Shown: in pieces, positions 32,945-41,705 of the stretch
Layout of the letters: every line of letters starts with the position of its first letter
How positions within the stretch are numbered: position 1 is the stretch's first letter
Source: Chryseobacterium edaphi
GTDB lineage: Bacteria; Bacteroidota; Bacteroidia; Flavobacteriales; Weeksellaceae
NCBI RefSeq assembly: GCF_025628985.1
Contig: NZ_JAOTEM010000004.1
Coordinates: forward strand, 62,001 to 126,000
Length of the DNA: 64,000 bases
Direction: 5' to 3'
Notes under the pieces: generated by a model
The model's database searches: none
Told to the model about the DNA's origin: nothing
The model's input: the letters and a program-made list of their open reading frames with translations, nothing else
Program-made: the position numbers and the translations under genes

Positions 32945-33910
32945 TTACTTTTTTTTAATTAAGCCAAGATCCAAACCAATATCTTGGTAAAGTTTAGAAA
33001 ATGGCCTTTTGTGAATATCATCAATATTAGTATAATTTCCTAAAATCATTCTATCAACTTCATTATCACTGAAAAAAATACCTTTTTCACGGTACTTTTT
33101 TAAATACTTCCTATAGGTGTCTGAATATTTTATTTTACTTTTAAACACTAACTCCACAACGTGATCTGAGTGAAGCTCATATAATTCTTTAAGTTTAAAA
33201 ACTTCCAAATTTCCAGTAAGCGAACTTGTAAGTTCTACCTTGACAGAATTTTTATCTAAGAGCGATGAAATAATGCCGCTGGTCAAAATTTTATAAGAAA
33301 ACGTAAAATCAGTATCCATAATTTGATAAGGATTTGTGATTTTTAATTTTACTGGATCTTTTTCGCCCTTAACCTCTAGGCCATTACAGGTCTGGCAGCT
33401 GGGAATTAAATTATAGAAACTCATTGCAAAAAAGGGATATTTGGATTTAGGAAAAAAATGATCAATTTGAGGTTTGATTTCATCTTTTTTTGCAAGATAA
33501 TATATATAATTTCTATTACAATATGGACATGTGTCTAAATTTATAATAGTGATAAAATCATGTTTTGAAAACTTTTTAGTATCATAACAACTTGACACAA
33601 AGATATTGTACAAAATTCTGTTTGACTCACTTTTAGAATCCAAAAATTCAGTATAATTCTTGTTTAAATCGGAGATTATTTTAATCAATCCATCAGGTTT
33701 AGCAGTTATTAACTTCTTAAGATTTCCAGATATTAATAAGAAATTTAAATAATTAAGAAGATCTTTATTTGGTTTAAGTACAACGAAAATTTTACCGGAT
33801 TTCTTTCTTATACCATTTTTTATAACATTTGATATTCTTGATGTTAGTAATTTTTCAATTAATAAAAAGTGACTTTCGGCAGCCTTATCATTCAATTTTA
33901 GACTAATCAT
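32945..33910 (-). CDS. HNH endonuclease, Septu PtuB-like
   Basis: A 321-residue nuclease. The HNH zinc-knuckle core runs from CPYC (Cys128, Cys131) through QIDHFFPKSKYP (Asp150, His151) and FYNLIP (Asn167) to CQTCN (Cys172, Cys175, Asn176). This is the order expected for HNH enzymes of the PtuB/RloB-neighbour type. Its start overlaps the end of the ATPase gene by 8 bases (ATGATTAG), so it is translated with the ATPase. ATPase plus HNH is the gene plan of Septu, in which the ATPase licenses the nuclease upon infection. All key metal and catalytic positions are present. Confidence 0.82.
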   Translation of the reverse strand: MISLKLNDKAAESHFLLIEKLLTSRISNVIKNGIRKKSGKIFVVLKPNKDLLNYLNFLLISGNLKKLITAKPDGLIKIISDLNKNYTEFLDSKSESNRILYNIFVSSCYDTKKFSKHDFITIINLDTCPYCNRNYIYYLAKKDEIKPQIDHFFPKSKYPFFAMSFYNLIPSCQTCNGLEVKGEKDPVKLKITNPYQIMDTDFTFSYKILTSGIISSLLDKNSVKVELTSSLTGNLEVFKLKELYELHSDHVVELVFKSKIKYSDTYRKYLKKYREKGIFFSDNEVDRMILGNYTNIDDIHKRPFSKLYQDIGLDLGLIKKK

Positions 33911-36380
33911 TTTGCTTTAGCTTTAATAGTTCTGCTTCTAGCTCATCGATTCTCTTCTGTTTATTTAGTTTTGCATAAAACATATCCAACAATTTATTCC
34001 TTAAAAAACTTTCTCCAATTAAATTAATATTTTTCAGTAAATGATCTCTCTCTTCTTCTGATCTTTCTTTTAGTTTTTTATTGTTGAGAAGTTTTATGAT
34101 TTCATCTATTTTATCAAGTGCAAACTCACCAACTGCACCGTTTTTTAAAAAAAAATTGTGTGCTAACAAATCATGAATGTTACCTCCAAAGGTATTGTAT
34201 GTATCTGAAAAAAATTCAGGTTTTGCATCATCATTAAGGAATAATATATTTTGTTGTGGAATGTCTGAAAGTATAAATGGTGAATGTGTCACAAAAAGAA
34301 AATTTATACCTTCGATATTCCTGAACCTGATTTTAGATAACTGTTTTAGTAAATCAGCTATAAAGACTCTTTGATATTCTGGATGGAAGTATAATTCAAT
34401 TTCATCCAAAATTACATTAATGTTTCTAAATTTATATGTGGGAGCGATTGATATTGAACTTATAGACTCCATCTTCTTACCTTCTTCATATTCGACTGAA
34501 TCAATATTTTTTAAATGATAAATTAAAGAACTGATAATTGAATTTTTTTGGTATTCCCCAGAACTTAATGTACTAATATCAATATTTGAAACTTGTGTTG
34601 CTGCAGATTTTAAAAAAATGTTTGTCTCAAAAATTTTAGGAGGTAAATAAAATAATCTACTCTCATTATTTAAATTAGCAATGACATTATTAATAGCGGT
34701 ATTGAGATTATTAATATTAACAAAATCAGTTTTCTCGGTGAACTTTTTATATAACTTTACAAGTTTATCATTCTGATTACTTAGACATAATTTCAAAATT
34801 TTCTGAGATTGTCTGAGTTTTAGTGAAATATGAGAATTATCTGTCTCAACAATTTTATTTAAAAATTCAGTGTGAGGATTAGTCGTAATCTTCTCATCAA
34901 GACCCAATTTCGCAGCAAAGCTTAAAATAGTGCCCGACCTGTTAAAAACATCATATTTTGGATAGGCAATGGATTTATAACTTTTTATCATACAATAATA
35001 AAATAAATGCTTCTCTAAATGATATTTTTTATATGTAAAAATTATATTATTTTCTTGGAGTTTAAAATGTTGTTTCCAAAAATTGAAATAGATAGTTAAT
35101 ATCTGAAAGATATTATATATGTAAAAATTAAAATCTGCAGTTTCGGTTATAATATAATTTATTCTCGCTTTTAATTCTGCATCCTCAATTCGTTGCATTA
35201 ATTCTTGATAAATCAACACATAATCAGATTCATTTGAGACAGAAATATTGAGTAATCGTGCAAAGTTTGCAAGATTTATGAAGGTTAAATCGGAATATGT
35301 ACTTTCATTTTTAAGAATAAAATTTCTTGTTTTTTTGTTATTAATTGTCTCTTTAAAACGATCTAACAATATTTTATTTTGTACCAAAAAATCGTAGTAG
35401 TCATTTACTATTTTTGCAGTATAATTACTGTCTTTAGTAAGATGTGATCTAAGAATTTCTTCAACTTCCTTATAATTATTGATTTCAAGAGCATCTGATG
35501 TGATAATTCTGTCTAAATAGTCTGCTAAAGCATCCTTTTCTTTAAAAGTTAATTTTATTTTATCTATAAGAAGATCGTCTGTTAAATAGAAATCATTTTT
35601 ATACCGGTCTAATATTGTACTTATCAACCGTTGACTGACAAGATATTTTTCATTCCTAATATATATTTGTCCTGCTTCTCTAAAAGGATGTAAGACAATT
35701 GGAGTCTGATATCCATCATTTTTATGAAAAAGTTGAGTTAGCCACGAAACTTTATCGCCATCTGCAGTTTTATAATACTCGCTTTCAGAGTGATAATCTT
35801 CGTCATCGAGACCATATAGCGAATAATTAATGTACATTGTAAAAAAGAGGTCATCAATATTAATAATCTCCTTTCTATATCTTTTTATTTCAGCTTGTTT
35901 GGTTGAATCAAAGATTACTTTTTTTTCTAATGAAAATTTTACAATTATATTGTCAATCCCACCTACGTGATAAATTTTACGTGAATCAACAAAAATTTTC
36001 CCTATTTTCCCATTAATTTCAACAAAAAGATTTGCGTATACTCCTTTAGCAAAGAACAAATTATCTGTTACTTTACCAATTTTATATTCTTTAAAAAAAT
36101 TATTTAAAATTCTTATTATTAATTCAACAATAGAACTTTTTCCTTTGCCATTTTTGCCTACAATAGCTTGAACATTAATGTTTTTTAAAGACGATTTTTT
36201 CTTGTCTGTAAAAAAAAAATCGTCTGGTATTTTCTGAATCTTTTCTTTAGATATTTCCTCTGTTTTTGGATTAAATGAAAAATTGTTATCTAAAGGATAA
36301 TAAGTATCAGCCGATAACTTTTTTTTTATTCCGTCAGCACAACCCAATAAAGGCTGTACGCCCACAATTTTAAGACTCAT
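33903..36380 (-). CDS. AAA/SMC-like ATPase, Septu PtuA-like
   Basis: An 825-residue ATPase of the SMC/ABC kind. Walker A GKNGKGKS lies at residues 75-82. A long helical insertion follows. An ABC-type signature STLSSGEYQ, Walker B NVILDEIELYFHPEYQ and a switch FLFVTHSPFILSDIPQQNI appear in the last third. The C-terminus is helical and charged. It is larger than a typical PtuA, so it may be a divergent Septu-like subtype or another ATPase-HNH defence pair. It is the first gene of a two-gene minus-strand operon, divergent from ietA with 288 bases between. Confidence 0.8.
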   Translation of the reverse strand: MSLKIVGVQPLLGCADGIKKKLSADTYYPLDNNFSFNPKTEEISKEKIQKIPDDFFFTDKKKSSLKNINVQAIVGKNGKGKSSIVELIIRILNNFFKEYKIGKVTDNLFFAKGVYANLFVEINGKIGKIFVDSRKIYHVGGIDNIIVKFSLEKKVIFDSTKQAEIKRYRKEIINIDDLFFTMYINYSLYGLDDEDYHSESEYYKTADGDKVSWLTQLFHKNDGYQTPIVLHPFREAGQIYIRNEKYLVSQRLISTILDRYKNDFYLTDDLLIDKIKLTFKEKDALADYLDRIITSDALEINNYKEVEEILRSHLTKDSNYTAKIVNDYYDFLVQNKILLDRFKETINNKKTRNFILKNESTYSDLTFINLANFARLLNISVSNESDYVLIYQELMQRIEDAELKARINYIITETADFNFYIYNIFQILTIYFNFWKQHFKLQENNIIFTYKKYHLEKHLFYYCMIKSYKSIAYPKYDVFNRSGTILSFAAKLGLDEKITTNPHTEFLNKIVETDNSHISLKLRQSQKILKLCLSNQNDKLVKLYKKFTEKTDFVNINNLNTAINNVIANLNNESRLFYLPPKIFETNIFLKSAATQVSNIDISTLSSGEYQKNSIISSLIYHLKNIDSVEYEEGKKMESISSISIAPTYKFRNINVILDEIELYFHPEYQRVFIADLLKQLSKIRFRNIEGINFLFVTHSPFILSDIPQQNILFLNDDAKPEFFSDTYNTFGGNIHDLLAHNFFLKNGAVGEFALDKIDEIIKLLNNKKLKERSEEERDHLLKNINLIGESFLRNKLLDMFYAKLNKQKRIDELEAELLKLKQND

Positions 36381-36619
36381 TTATATGTAGTTTTTATTAA
36401 GGAAGATTGATTTATCCGATAATAATCGAAAAAGTCAATAAATATAAAAAATATATCTTAAAAGTACCATATTAAAAAAAACCTCTGGAAAGCAGAGATT
36501 TACTCATTATAAAATATCGATCATAGGTTATAACTACAGTAAAAACCATACTAACGTACAAATAAATAACGATTTTTTAAATAAAAATAACAAAATACGT
36601 TAAATAAATTACAAATCAC

Positions 36620-36650
36620 TTGTTTTAAATAACAATATTCGATATATTTG
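36620..36650 (+). promoter_or_regulatory. Promoter of ietAS
   Basis: A Bacteroidetes -7 element TATATTTG (36643-36650, TAnnTTTG) is preceded at about the right distance by TTGTTTT (from 36620). It lies 18 bases before the ietA ATG, implying a very short leader. Confidence 0.65.
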
Positions 36651-36668
36651 TAACACTAAAATCAAATA

Positions 36669-37757
36669 ATGCACACTGAAATTTTAAGAATTATCGAAGG
36701 AGGCTTAAATAGAGATATAAAAAAAATAACAAACTATTCCAAAATTTTAGCTGAGAAATTAGAAAAAGATGGAGACGGTAAGTTAGCAAAGTTGATTCTA
36801 AATATTTTAGAAAATAAACCTTCTTCAATGGTGTCAATGGATTCATTATTATCAAGCCCTGTTGATCAGGAAAGCCGCATGAGCATTGTTGATATTTCAA
36901 TGCCTATCAAAATTGATGAGGATGTGATACTTCCACCGAGCATCTCAAATAAAGTTGAAGACTATATTAATCTATATAGTCATCAAAATGAACTAATAAA
37001 AAATGGACTTGAAATCTCCAATTCGCTCCTATTGTATGGAATTCCTGGAGGAGGAAAAACAACGATAGCAAAATACATTTCATTCAAAACAGGACTTCCA
37101 TTAATTACCGCAAGATTTGATGCTATTGTATCTTCCTTATTGGGCAATACATCAAAAAACATACGTAAAATTTTCGAATATGCAGATGAAAAACCATGCA
37201 TTCTATTTTTAGACGAATTTGACGCAATCGCTAAAGCGAGGGATGATCAATATGAGTTAGGTGAATTAAAAAGAGTAATAAATAGTTTATTACAAAATAT
37301 TGATACATTTTCTAAATCTAATTTGCTGATTGCAGCTACGAACCACTCTGAACTGTTAGATAAAGCAATTTGGAGAAGATTTAATACAGTTATAGAAGTT
37401 GGACTACCTCAACAAAATGAAATACAAGGACTCATTGAAAAATTTGTACAAGGCTCAGCTAACGATTTTCTAAATGACGAAAAGAAATTGGTTAGAATCT
37501 TACAAAACTTGGAAGGAAAAACACCTTCATTCATCAAAACATTGTTTAACAATATCCTTGCTCAAAAAATCATTAGAAATAAAGAAATTTTATCATATGA
37601 AGATGTTCTTGTGGAAATTTTTGAAGCTAATAACAAAGATTACAAGGCTGAGGATCTAATTATATTTTTAAACGAAAATGGTATTTCTCAAGAACGCATA
37701 ACTCATATAATGAACATTTCAATCAGACAAGTAAGAAACAATTTAAAAACAAAATAA
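36669..37757 (+). CDS. ietA: IetA-like AAA+ ATPase
   Basis: A 362-residue AAA+ ATPase of the FtsH/CDC48 type. Walker A GIPGGGKT is at residues 124-131, Walker B ILFLDEFD at 178-185, sensor 1 IAATNH at 221-226, and a likely arginine finger in WRRF (235-238). The C-terminal 60 residues include a helical tail that could bind DNA or protein. It is followed 7 bases later by a subtilisin-like protease. The AAA plus subtilase pair matches IetA/IetS, first described as a plasmid stability and incompatibility toxin-antitoxin pair from Agrobacterium and later reported as an antiphage system. IetA is expected to restrain or target IetS. Confidence 0.85.
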   Translation: MHTEILRIIEGGLNRDIKKITNYSKILAEKLEKDGDGKLAKLILNILENKPSSMVSMDSLLSSPVDQESRMSIVDISMPIKIDEDVILPPSISNKVEDYINLYSHQNELIKNGLEISNSLLLYGIPGGGKTTIAKYISFKTGLPLITARFDAIVSSLLGNTSKNIRKIFEYADEKPCILFLDEFDAIAKARDDQYELGELKRVINSLLQNIDTFSKSNLLIAATNHSELLDKAIWRRFNTVIEVGLPQQNEIQGLIEKFVQGSANDFLNDEKKLVRILQNLEGKTPSFIKTLFNNILAQKIIRNKEILSYEDVLVEIFEANNKDYKAEDLIIFLNENGISQERITHIMNISIRQVRNNLKTK

Positions 37758-37764
37758 GCACATT

Positions 37765-40131
37765 ATGGAAAGGAATTTACCTATAAAATTTTTTCAGAAA
37801 CGAATTAACGATGAAAGAAATACAGAAGGAGGCGGAAGTTCAAATCCTCCAAAGTGGTTCAATGAAGAGATTATACCAGAAAAAGCTAGGCACTTTATTC
37901 AGGCTCTAAATATTGTATCTGAAAAAATAACACAAAAAAAGCATAGTGGCAACTATATCCCCAATGTTGTTAAAGTTAAACTTAATGAAGACGCCTTAGC
38001 TAAAACTTATCGTAGAGAAATTGGCAAAATCTTTAACACTCAAAAAATGAATATTATAGGCTTGAGTCAAAACGACGAAGTGTTAGTGAAAATTGAAAAT
38101 GCAGAAGAAGTTGATAAGATTACTAAAAAATTAGCAATAGGACTAAGAGAGCTTGCTAGCCAATCTCTCAAGCTTGGAATCGGAGCAATTGAGGATATTG
38201 AAGAACATTTCCCTGAAATTAACATTGACAACGAGACACTTGAAGAAGATGAATCACTTAAGGTAAAGTTATTTAATTACGGGGATCCGGAATTAAATAT
38301 TATGGCTATCAGAGCATTTGAAAAGTTCTGTAACGAAAGACAAATTAATTATAGTAGAACATTATATTCGGCTGATTTAAACATTTTCAAAATAACTCAA
38401 GCAACTCTTGATACCATAGAGGAATTAAAGGATTTTGATGGAATACAGTTAATTACCGAAATGCCTAGATATCATGTCACTTTAGATGAACTGGAAGGTG
38501 ACGGTGAAATTGAAATAAAAACTCCTGAGATAGGAAGAGAATATCCGACGATTGGTGTTCTAGACAGCGGGATTGCGAAAATTCCTCATTTATCGCCTTG
38601 GATATTAGAAAACAATTTTACAAAATATCATGAAGATGACATAGATAAAAGTCATGGAACGGCGGTTTCGGGAGTTATAATATACGGAGATGAACTAGAA
38701 GAAGAAAAATATACTGGTTTTCAAGGAGCCAAACTTTTCGAGGCTATTGTATTTCCAAATAATACCTCTCAAGGAGTTTCGGAAGAAGAATTGATTGAGA
38801 ACATCCGTGAAGCAATTAGTGAAAATGAAGATATCAAGATATGGAATTTATCACTAGGAACCAACAAAGAGGCTGACGAAGTAGAATTTTCTGATTTTGG
38901 AAAAGCTTTGGATGAAATTCAAGAACAACACAATGTTTTAATCTGCAAATCTGCAGGTAACTGTGGGAACTTCAAAAGTAATATACCGAGAGGTAGAATA
39001 TCTCAATCCGCAGATACTATTAGGGGGCTGGTAGTAGGTTCAATTGCAAAAAACAAAAATTCTACAGACTTCTCAGAAAAAAATCACTCCTCTCCATTCT
39101 CTAGAATTGGACCTGGACCATCTTTCTTAATAAAACCAGAAATCTCTCATGTAGGCGGCAATGCCGGTTTAGATCATCTCAATAGGTTGATCCTAAATCC
39201 TATATATACTTTTTCTAAAAATGGAGATAGGAAAGGCGTAGCTGGAACAAGTTTTTCAACTCCAAGAATCTCATCCATAGTTTCTGGCCTTGACAGTTTA
39301 TTAAATGAAGGTTTTAACCCACTATTATTAAAGGCTCTAACAATTCATTCCGCAAAGTATCCGGAAGAATTGAAATCCCCTATTGATGAGAAGTTGAAAC
39401 ATTTAGGGTTTGGCGTACCATCTAACATACAAGATATATTATTTAATCAGCCGAATGAAATTACTCTAATTCTTCAGGATAATTTGGAAAAAGGTAATTT
39501 TATTGAAATTCTTGATTTCCCATATCCACAGTCGATGATTGACGATCAAGGATATTTTCATGGCGAAATCTCAGTAACGCTTGTCACCTCTCCTATTCTT
39601 GACTCAGCAAACGGTGCCGAATATTGCCAATCTAACATTGATATCTTGCTAGGAACTTATGATGAAAAGGTAGATAGAGATACCTCCAAACCAACTATCA
39701 TAAATCCAATTGGAAAAGAGGGAGCACAAAACCTTCTATCTCACAGTCTATACAGTAAATCCGCAATAAAAAACAATGATAGTCCGTATACAAAAGAGAG
39801 AGTTTTAGTTGCTTATGGAGATAAATTTCAACCAGTGAAAAAATGGGCTGTCAATCTAGATGAATTTACTCCTTCAAACAAAGAAAAGTTCTTAAGAAAT
39901 CCAAAAAATTGGTATTTAAAAGTAGATGGTCTCTTTAGAGATTTTACAGAAACTAAAGCAGATATGCAAAGAATTACGCCTAGTCAGGAGTTCTGTCTTA
40001 TTATCACAATTAAGGATACAAAAAATGAAAATCATATCTATAATGAGGTGACACAGTTACTCGATAGCTATAATTTTGTACATCAAAATGTTCGATTAAA
40101 AGAAGATGTTAGAGTACAATTAAGAAATTAA
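37765..40131 (+). CDS. ietS: IetS-like S8 subtilisin-family serine protease
   Basis: A 788-residue cytoplasmic subtilase with no signal peptide. The triad is intact: Asp267 in GVLDSGI, His297 in KSHGTAVSG and Ser496 in GTSFSTP, with an oxyanion-type SAGNCGN segment between. The 260 residues before the catalytic domain and the 250 after it show no family I can name. In the IetAS pair the protease is the toxic part and the upstream AAA ATPase controls it. The gene overlaps no other and is separated from IetA by 7 bases. All catalytic residues are present, so it should be active. Confidence 0.85.
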   Translation: MERNLPIKFFQKRINDERNTEGGGSSNPPKWFNEEIIPEKARHFIQALNIVSEKITQKKHSGNYIPNVVKVKLNEDALAKTYRREIGKIFNTQKMNIIGLSQNDEVLVKIENAEEVDKITKKLAIGLRELASQSLKLGIGAIEDIEEHFPEINIDNETLEEDESLKVKLFNYGDPELNIMAIRAFEKFCNERQINYSRTLYSADLNIFKITQATLDTIEELKDFDGIQLITEMPRYHVTLDELEGDGEIEIKTPEIGREYPTIGVLDSGIAKIPHLSPWILENNFTKYHEDDIDKSHGTAVSGVIIYGDELEEEKYTGFQGAKLFEAIVFPNNTSQGVSEEELIENIREAISENEDIKIWNLSLGTNKEADEVEFSDFGKALDEIQEQHNVLICKSAGNCGNFKSNIPRGRISQSADTIRGLVVGSIAKNKNSTDFSEKNHSSPFSRIGPGPSFLIKPEISHVGGNAGLDHLNRLILNPIYTFSKNGDRKGVAGTSFSTPRISSIVSGLDSLLNEGFNPLLLKALTIHSAKYPEELKSPIDEKLKHLGFGVPSNIQDILFNQPNEITLILQDNLEKGNFIEILDFPYPQSMIDDQGYFHGEISVTLVTSPILDSANGAEYCQSNIDILLGTYDEKVDRDTSKPTIINPIGKEGAQNLLSHSLYSKSAIKNNDSPYTKERVLVAYGDKFQPVKKWAVNLDEFTPSNKEKFLRNPKNWYLKVDGLFRDFTETKADMQRITPSQEFCLIITIKDTKNENHIYNEVTQLLDSYNFVHQNVRLKEDVRVQLRN

Positions 40132-40229
40132 TCTTTGCTCTACGCGATTTAATTTAAATATTTTTCATTTTAAATTCACATTTTTATTTATAACATCTAA
40201 AATTCAAAACAACTTTAAATTTTAATATT

Positions 40230-40361
40230 ATGGGATTAAAAACAGGACCTAAAAGAATAGCAGTTTCTACCGGACAACCGGATAAAAGACAGCGTGACAA
40301 CAAACAGACTCCGGGAAATACTCCTTCCCTAAAACCACCTAAGAGACAACAAGGTAGGTAA
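40230..40361 (+). CDS. Small basic protein (43 residues), unknown
   Basis: An intact frame from ATG 40230 to TAA 40359-40361 encodes 43 residues, very rich in Lys, Arg, Pro and Gln (GLKTGPKRIAVSTGQP near the start, PPKRQQGR at the end), so it is basic and likely disordered. It lies 98 bases after ietS and 11 bases before a good terminator, which suggests it is transcribed. No family recognised; it may be a third component of the ietAS transcript or an independent small gene. Confidence 0.5.
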   Translation: MGLKTGPKRIAVSTGQPDKRQRDNKQTPGNTPSLKPPKRQQGR

Positions 40362-40372
40362 ACTTTTAAACT

Positions 40373-40402
40373 AGATTCTGATTATTTTCAGAATCTTTTT
40401 TT
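40373..40402 (+). terminator. Intrinsic terminator after ietAS/small ORF
   Basis: AGATTCTGA (40373-40381) pairs with TCAGAATCT (40388-40396) around a 6-base loop and is followed by six Ts. It ends the plus-strand ietAS or small-protein transcript. Confidence 0.85.
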
Positions 40403-40854
40403 ATACTTGGTTCTAAAACCGTGAGACTACGCACTTTACTAAATCAATAGTTTATTATATTTGCAATGAACTAAAGCAAATGTACAATTACGCAACTCCA
40501 CATCTAAAATCCCAAGCCATCTATATTAACGGCAAAGACAGAACTGATGAGATAGAATCGTATTTTATTGAAGTTAGTGTGCAGTAATTTATAAAAGTTA
40601 ATAAGGTATTATTCATATAATTTAAGCAAAATTTAAAATCCGTTCATCAAACTAAAATGTAGATAGCATTTTAATTAAATCCGAATAGTAGATATCTTCG
40701 AAAAAGTGAAATTGCAACGTTTATGACATTTACAAACTGCCATGATGACAAGTACTTCAAATTCTTAAATAAAAATAAAATTTAATAAAAACTTAAAAAT
40801 ATTTTTAGTTCATTAATTATTATCTTTAAATTTGCTTCATTAAAGTAAAGCAGA
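40403..40854 (+). other. Intergenic region with two promoter-like elements and a 35-codon frame
   Basis: A TAnnTTTG match, TATATTTG, lies at 40456-40463, followed by a 35-codon frame (40480-40587, MYNYATPHLKSQAIYI...). The frame may be a small protein or the stub of a lost gene. A second match, TAAATTTG, lies at 40827-40834, 20 bases before the small gene at 40855, and is the likely promoter of that gene and the ART-like gene. The remainder shows nothing. Confidence 0.45.
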
Positions 40855-41037
40855 ATGAGTACTAAAGAACATAACGAACATTTGGAAAAGCTGAAAAGTC
40901 TATCTTCTAAGATTCTTAGATCTAAGGAGTCAGCTTCTGCTTTTTTGTTTTCTGCAGGAATTCACACAAAAAGCGGAAATCTAACAAAGCCATATCTGGC
41001 ACCTTCTAAACCAAAGCAAACTCCTACACATAAATAA
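40855..41037 (+). CDS. Small partner protein of ART-like gene, possible antitoxin
   Basis: A 60-residue basic protein: a helical charged start (TKEHNEHLEKLKSLSSKILRSKESA), a short middle (FLFSAGIHTKSGNLTKPY) and a proline/lysine tail. It shows no motif I can name. The stop is 3 bases before the ATG of the next gene, and a TAAATTTG promoter element lies 20 bases upstream, so the two form a tight two-gene operon. A small gene just before a putative toxic enzyme is the usual antitoxin arrangement, but a scaffold or trigger role is equally possible. Confidence 0.68.
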   Translation: MSTKEHNEHLEKLKSLSSKILRSKESASAFLFSAGIHTKSGNLTKPYLAPSKPKQTPTHK

Positions 41038-41040
41038 TAC

Positions 41041-41628
41041 ATGTATACGAGAAGATCAGGTCTCATTTTAGGTTTTCACGGATGCGATAAGTCAATAAGA
41101 GACAAAGTCGTCAATGAAAGCGGATTTATGCTAAAAAAGAGTGAGAATGATTATGACTGGTTGGGACACGGTATCTATTTCTGGGAAAACAATCATGAGA
41201 GAGCTCTTCATTTTGCTGAGGAGCTAAGAGACAATCCTAAGAGCTCTGTGACTGAACCAGCTGTTTTAGGTGCTGTCATAGATCTAGGTGCATGCTTAGA
41301 CTTACTGGATTCAAAATTTCTAAAAGAAATAAAAATATCACACGATTTACTGTGTGATTCATATGAAACATATGGTTTAGAGCTTCCCAAAAACATAAAA
41401 TCAAAAACAGGAGAACTTTTAGCAAGAAAGCTTGACTGTGCTGTAATTCAATCAACCCACGCATTGAATGTAAATGCTGGAGGAAAAGACTACGATTCAG
41501 TACGTGGAGTTTTTTTTGAAGGTGAAGATCTCTATGAAAACGCAGGATTTAAGCAGAAAAATCACATACAAATAGCTATCAGAAATCAAGACTGTATAAA
41601 AGGATTTTTTATTCCTCGTGAATTTTAA
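41041..41628 (+). CDS. ADP-ribosyltransferase-like protein, candidate toxin
   Basis: A 195-residue cytoplasmic protein. Motifs GFHGCD (about residues 11-16), WLGHGIYFWE (about 41-50) and the C-terminal NHIQIAIRNQDCIKGFF resemble the three core strands of ADP-ribosyltransferase folds: His in the first, Tyr in the second, and a Gln/Glu position in the third. The family is close in pattern to DUF3990-type proteins. A tight operon with a 60-residue upstream gene, in a defence island, suggests a toxin or phage-triggered effector. The fold call is from motif pattern only; the enzymatic activity and target are unknown. Confidence 0.65.
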   Translation: MYTRRSGLILGFHGCDKSIRDKVVNESGFMLKKSENDYDWLGHGIYFWENNHERALHFAEELRDNPKSSVTEPAVLGAVIDLGACLDLLDSKFLKEIKISHDLLCDSYETYGLELPKNIKSKTGELLARKLDCAVIQSTHALNVNAGGKDYDSVRGVFFEGEDLYENAGFKQKNHIQIAIRNQDCIKGFFIPREF

Positions 41629-41648
41629 GATAAATTTTATCTTTTTTT
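41627..41648 (+). terminator. Terminator between convergent ART-like and DUF4365-like genes
   Basis: AAGATAAA-T-TTTATCTT (41627-41643) is a perfect dyad starting within the ART-like stop codon and followed by five further Ts. It is AT-only except for one pair, so efficiency may be modest. Confidence 0.65.
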
Positions 41649-41705
41649 GAAGATAATCATTTTTAGCCTAATCTCAATTTGATAAAAACTCATCAAGCGA
41701 TTTAA

